In this document: piece by piece, positions 61,541 through 64,000 of the stretch
Layout: every line of letters starts with the position of its first letter
Numbering within the stretch: position 1 is the stretch's first letter
Source: Thomasclavelia ramosa DSM 1402
Lineage (GTDB): Bacteria > Bacillota_I > Bacilli_A > Erysipelotrichales > Coprobacillaceae
Direction: 5' to 3'
NCBI RefSeq assembly: GCF_014131695.1
Contig: NZ_CP036346.1
Location: 620,001-684,000 of the forward strand
DNA: 64,000 nt
Notes under the pieces: model-generated
Seen by the model: the letters and a program-made list of their open reading frames with translations, nothing else
Told to the model about the DNA's origin: nothing
Databases searched by the model: none
Made by a program: the position numbers and the translations under genes

Positions 61541-63169
61541 ATGTTTAAAGATTATGTATTAAGTTTGAAAAAAGAATTTGCAGGTTATAATGGTCAAAAG
61601 CTAGTAATGGATATTTTGGCAGGATTAACCGTAGCTGCGGTTGCGTTGCCGTTAGCTTTGGCTTTTGGGGTGAGTAGTGGTGCTGATGCTGGGGCTGGTT
61701 TGATTACAGCGATTATAGCAGGATTATTGATCGGTGGCTTATCTGGGGCATCGTATCAAATTTCTGGACCAACTGGAGCAATGTCAGCAATTTTAATTGG
61801 ATTGTCAACTACATATGGTTTACAGGGGGTGTTTGTTGCTAGTTTTATTTCTGGGGTAATGTTATTAATTGCTTCATTATTTAAGTTTGGTAAGATAGTA
61901 TCATTTATACCAGCTAGTGTAATTACTGGATTTACGAGTGGAATCGCAATAATTATTGCAACTGGACAAATTGATAATTTTTTTGGAGTTACTTCGAAAG
62001 GAAGCAATCCGATTGAAAAAATCTTATCTTATCGTATGTTAGGCTTTAATGTAAATTTAGAGGCACTGTTTTTTGGGATACTAGTAATAGCAATTATTAT
62101 TTTATGGCCTAAAAAATGGGGAAATATATTTCCGGCTTCATTAGCTGGAATTATTATTGCTTTGATTATTAATTTAGTATTTAAATTTAATGTAGCAGAG
62201 GTCGGGAGTATTCCATCTACATTATTGCCTAAAGCTCGTTTGTCATTGAATAGTTTAAATTTAACAGCAATAACAAATCTAATTATTCCTGCATTTAGTA
62301 TTGCTATGTTAGGAATGATTGAATCACTTTTATGCGGTGCTAGTGCTGGAAAAATGAAAAATGAAAAGTTAAATGCTGATCAAGAACTTTTTGCACAAGG
62401 GATTGGTAATATGGTTATTCCTTTTTTTGGAGGTGTTCCTGCTACAGCTGCTATTGCTAGAACGAGTGTTGCGATTAAAGCTGGCGGTCAAACGCGTTTA
62501 GTTAGTATTTTTCATGCAGCGGCTTTACTAATTTCAATGTTTGTTTTAGGTCCATTTATGTCAAGAATTCCTTTATCAGCTTTAGCCGGTGTGTTAATTA
62601 TGACCGCCTGGAAAATGAATGAATGGCATGAAATTAAACAATTTTTTTCGAAACGAATAAAAACAAGTATGACACAATTCTTAGTAACAATGTTAGCGAC
62701 CGTTGTATTTGACTTGACAGTTGCAATTGTAATTGGAGTGTTTATATCTATGATTTTATTTGTAATCAATAATTCTGATTTAGATATTGAAACAAGTGAT
62801 ATTGAACCACAACGACTTGATAAGGAGTTAAATTATGATCATCAAAGGACTAAAGTAATTTATATGGCTGGTCCATTGTTTTTTGGAAATCAAGAACAAA
62901 TAATTACAAAAGTTAATGAGATTTTAAATGAATGTAATAATATTATTTTTTCAATGCGTGGTGTACCTTCAATCGATGATTCAGGGATCCGGGAGTTTAT
63001 TGATGTAGTAGAATTATGTCGCCAAAATAATATTAATGTTTTATTTGCTGGAGTCCAAAAAAATGTAATGAAACAATTCAAGCGACATCATTTCGTAGAA
63101 TTAGCACAACCAAATAATTTTTGTTGGGATGTTATTAAAGCATTAGATAAAATTGAACAAAAAGGATAA
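61541..63169 (+). CDS. SulP-family anion permease with STAS domain
   Basis: 542 residues. Membrane part about 20-410 with the SulP signature DILAGLTVAAVALPLALAFG and SYQISGPTGAMSAIL; later GMIESLLCGASAG and GGVPATAAIARTSVAIKAGG. C-terminal STAS domain about 445-540 (VIYMAGPLFFGNQEQI, FSMRGVPSIDDSGIREF). Transports sulfate, bicarbonate, dicarboxylates or similar anions; not resolved by eye. Its setting beside the CHR pair and the persulfide enzyme suggests sulfur-related anions, weakly. Confidence 0.94.
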   Translation: MFKDYVLSLKKEFAGYNGQKLVMDILAGLTVAAVALPLALAFGVSSGADAGAGLITAIIAGLLIGGLSGASYQISGPTGAMSAILIGLSTTYGLQGVFVASFISGVMLLIASLFKFGKIVSFIPASVITGFTSGIAIIIATGQIDNFFGVTSKGSNPIEKILSYRMLGFNVNLEALFFGILVIAIIILWPKKWGNIFPASLAGIIIALIINLVFKFNVAEVGSIPSTLLPKARLSLNSLNLTAITNLIIPAFSIAMLGMIESLLCGASAGKMKNEKLNADQELFAQGIGNMVIPFFGGVPATAAIARTSVAIKAGGQTRLVSIFHAAALLISMFVLGPFMSRIPLSALAGVLIMTAWKMNEWHEIKQFFSKRIKTSMTQFLVTMLATVVFDLTVAIVIGVFISMILFVINNSDLDIETSDIEPQRLDKELNYDHQRTKVIYMAGPLFFGNQEQIITKVNEILNECNNIIFSMRGVPSIDDSGIREFIDVVELCRQNNINVLFAGVQKNVMKQFKRHHFVELAQPNNFCWDVIKALDKIEQKG

Positions 63170-63170
63170 A

Positions 63171-63198
63171 AAAACTTGGATTTAACCAAGTTTTTTTT
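63171..63198. terminator. Bidirectional terminator
   Basis: AAAACTTGG and CCAAGTTTT around ATTTAA, followed by four more T on the + strand; between convergent genes and overlapping the stop of the phosphotransferase gene. Confidence 0.92.
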
Positions 63199-64000
63199 CA
63201 TCTTTAATAATTTCATTGATTGTATATTGAGCATTTTCCGCACGTTCTGCTTCATCGCTATTATATGTGATCAGGGCCTTCCATAAAGCCCAGCCACAAG
63301 CACGATCAATCATCCCTTGATCTAGTTTTTTTAAGAATCGCTGTCGGCTTTCTTCTTCAAAAAAAGTCCAAGCCATTGCATAATCACAAGAAGGATCTCC
63401 AACACCTAAAACACCAAAATCAATTACTGCTGCTAATTTACCATTTTTAACAAGTAAATTGCCAGGGGCTATATCGCCATGAACCCAAACATTTAAATCA
63501 GATACTGATGCATTAAGGGCACGTTGCCAGATTTTCAGTAGCAGCTCAGTTGGTAAAACGGTTTTAAGATTTTCTAAAGCTTCGATTGTTTCATTGTGAT
63601 ATACTGCTAGATAACCACCACGATAATAGTTGTGAAGTCCTGCTTGAGGACCATTGGTTGTATCAATTTTCTGAAATTCTTTTAAGAATTTAGCTAGGTC
63701 ATCAGCAAATTCATTTAAATTATTAATGTTTTGCTTTGTTAAAGTATCACCTTCTATATATTTGTTGATTGACCAAGAAAATGGATATCCACAGCTTGGA
63801 TAACCTTTAGCTATTGGCGAAGAAATTGTCATGGTTAAATGTTTTTGGAGATAAGGTAGCCATGTAAGTTCTTTTTCAACTTGGGCTGCATAGCCTTTAC
63901 CACTAGGCAAACGGACAGTCATCTTTGATCCTAAATGAAATGTTCGATTATCATGTCCGCTTTTAGCGACTGGTTCAATTACTAAATCTTTCCATTGAGG
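63182..64000 (-). CDS. Aminoglycoside-phosphotransferase-like kinase (start beyond window)
   Basis: The frame is open to the window edge, giving 272 residues without the start. It begins in the nucleotide-binding lobe (VAKSGHDNRTFHLGSKMTVRLP) and contains the catalytic loop VWVHGDIAPGNLLV (HGD...N) and the metal Asp in AVIDFGVLGVGDPSCDYA. PFSWSINKYIEGD is typical of the APH/choline-kinase-like group often annotated as aminoglycoside phosphotransferase in Bacillota. Whether it modifies an antibiotic or a metabolite is not readable. An internal ATG at 63922 is not the start. Confidence 0.88.
   Translation of the reverse strand, partial: PQWKDLVIEPVAKSGHDNRTFHLGSKMTVRLPSGKGYAAQVEKELTWLPYLQKHLTMTISSPIAKGYPSCGYPFSWSINKYIEGDTLTKQNINNLNEFADDLAKFLKEFQKIDTTNGPQAGLHNYYRGGYLAVYHNETIEALENLKTVLPTELLLKIWQRALNASVSDLNVWVHGDIAPGNLLVKNGKLAAVIDFGVLGVGDPSCDYAMAWTFFEEESRQRFLKKLDQGMIDRACGWALWKALITYNSDEAERAENAQYTINEIIKDEKKLG

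Overview
The window is AT-rich chromosomal DNA (roughly 30% G+C by eye) with strong AGGAGG-type ribosome sites, short intergenic gaps and many hairpin/T-run terminators, so it is from a low-G+C Bacillota. A collagen-like protein with a BclB-type C-terminal domain (a spore-surface family), a 'KTGD' surface anchor, EFR1-type flavodoxin/ferredoxin and many split-barrel, ferredoxin and ABC proteins suggest a spore-forming gut anaerobe. My best guess is the Erysipelotrichia (Coprobacillaceae / Thomasclavelia-like); this is inferred from gene style and was not searched. No rRNA, tRNA, CRISPR array or intact prophage was seen.

Layout. 1-5.8 kb: 3' part of feoB, a SAP-domain gene translationally coupled to a peptide-deformylase-like gene, a YafP-like acetyltransferase, decayed DNA, and a hemolysin-III membrane protein. 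5.8-14 kb: a wrecked esterase, an EamA transporter, a hairpin element, a frameshifted Gfo/Idh/MocA oxidoreductase, DUF308 and DUF1963 genes, an AraC/GyrI regulator with an SRPBCC partner, a cupin, a histidine phosphatase, and an Fe-S aldo/keto reductase behind a MerR-type 19-bp-spacer promoter. 14-21 kb: TPR-GGDEF protein, ABC-F ATPase, glycosyltransferase, and the collagen-like BclB protein. 21-25 kb: a frameshifted KDPG aldolase, a serine recombinase, a broken AP2-domain gene and an APC permease. 25-34 kb: DNA glycosylase (tag), arginase-fold protein, SRAP protein, a split-barrel/ferredoxin protein, an osmoprotectant ABC transporter, an ECF sigma/anti-sigma pair, a HAD phosphatase and a GNAT. 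33-41 kb: PLP trans-sulfuration enzyme, zinc alcohol dehydrogenase, the complete preQ1 operon queD-queE-folE-queC-queF behind a preQ1-I-like riboswitch and terminator, then a Na/Pi cotransporter with a possible Pho box and a broken AAA ATPase. 41-48 kb: EFR1 protein, an intact Gfo/Idh/MocA gene, a decayed Tim44-like gene, a LytTR regulator with a membrane partner and 21-bp-phased operators, a cytidylate-kinase-like gene, a frameshifted HAD gene and a Crp/Fnr regulator. 48-56 kb: a carbohydrate locus (GH1, LacI, 1837-residue secreted PL8 lyase) sharing a nearly identical 30-bp operator. 56-64 kb: a sulfur/oxyanion stretch (CoA-disulfide reductase-rhodanese-TusA-DsrE fusion, chromate-transporter pair with LysR, SulP permease) and a phosphotransferase running off the end.

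Two themes stand out. First, regulation is readable: a riboswitch, LytTR repeats, a paired operator around a LacI gene, a MerR-type promoter and a recurring GTAACTAGGT(T/C)AC palindrome. Second, several genes are broken, and at least three (perhaps five) of the lesions are single-base length changes in mononucleotide runs. These are either recent decay or homopolymer sequencing error, and should be resolved before calling the genes dead.
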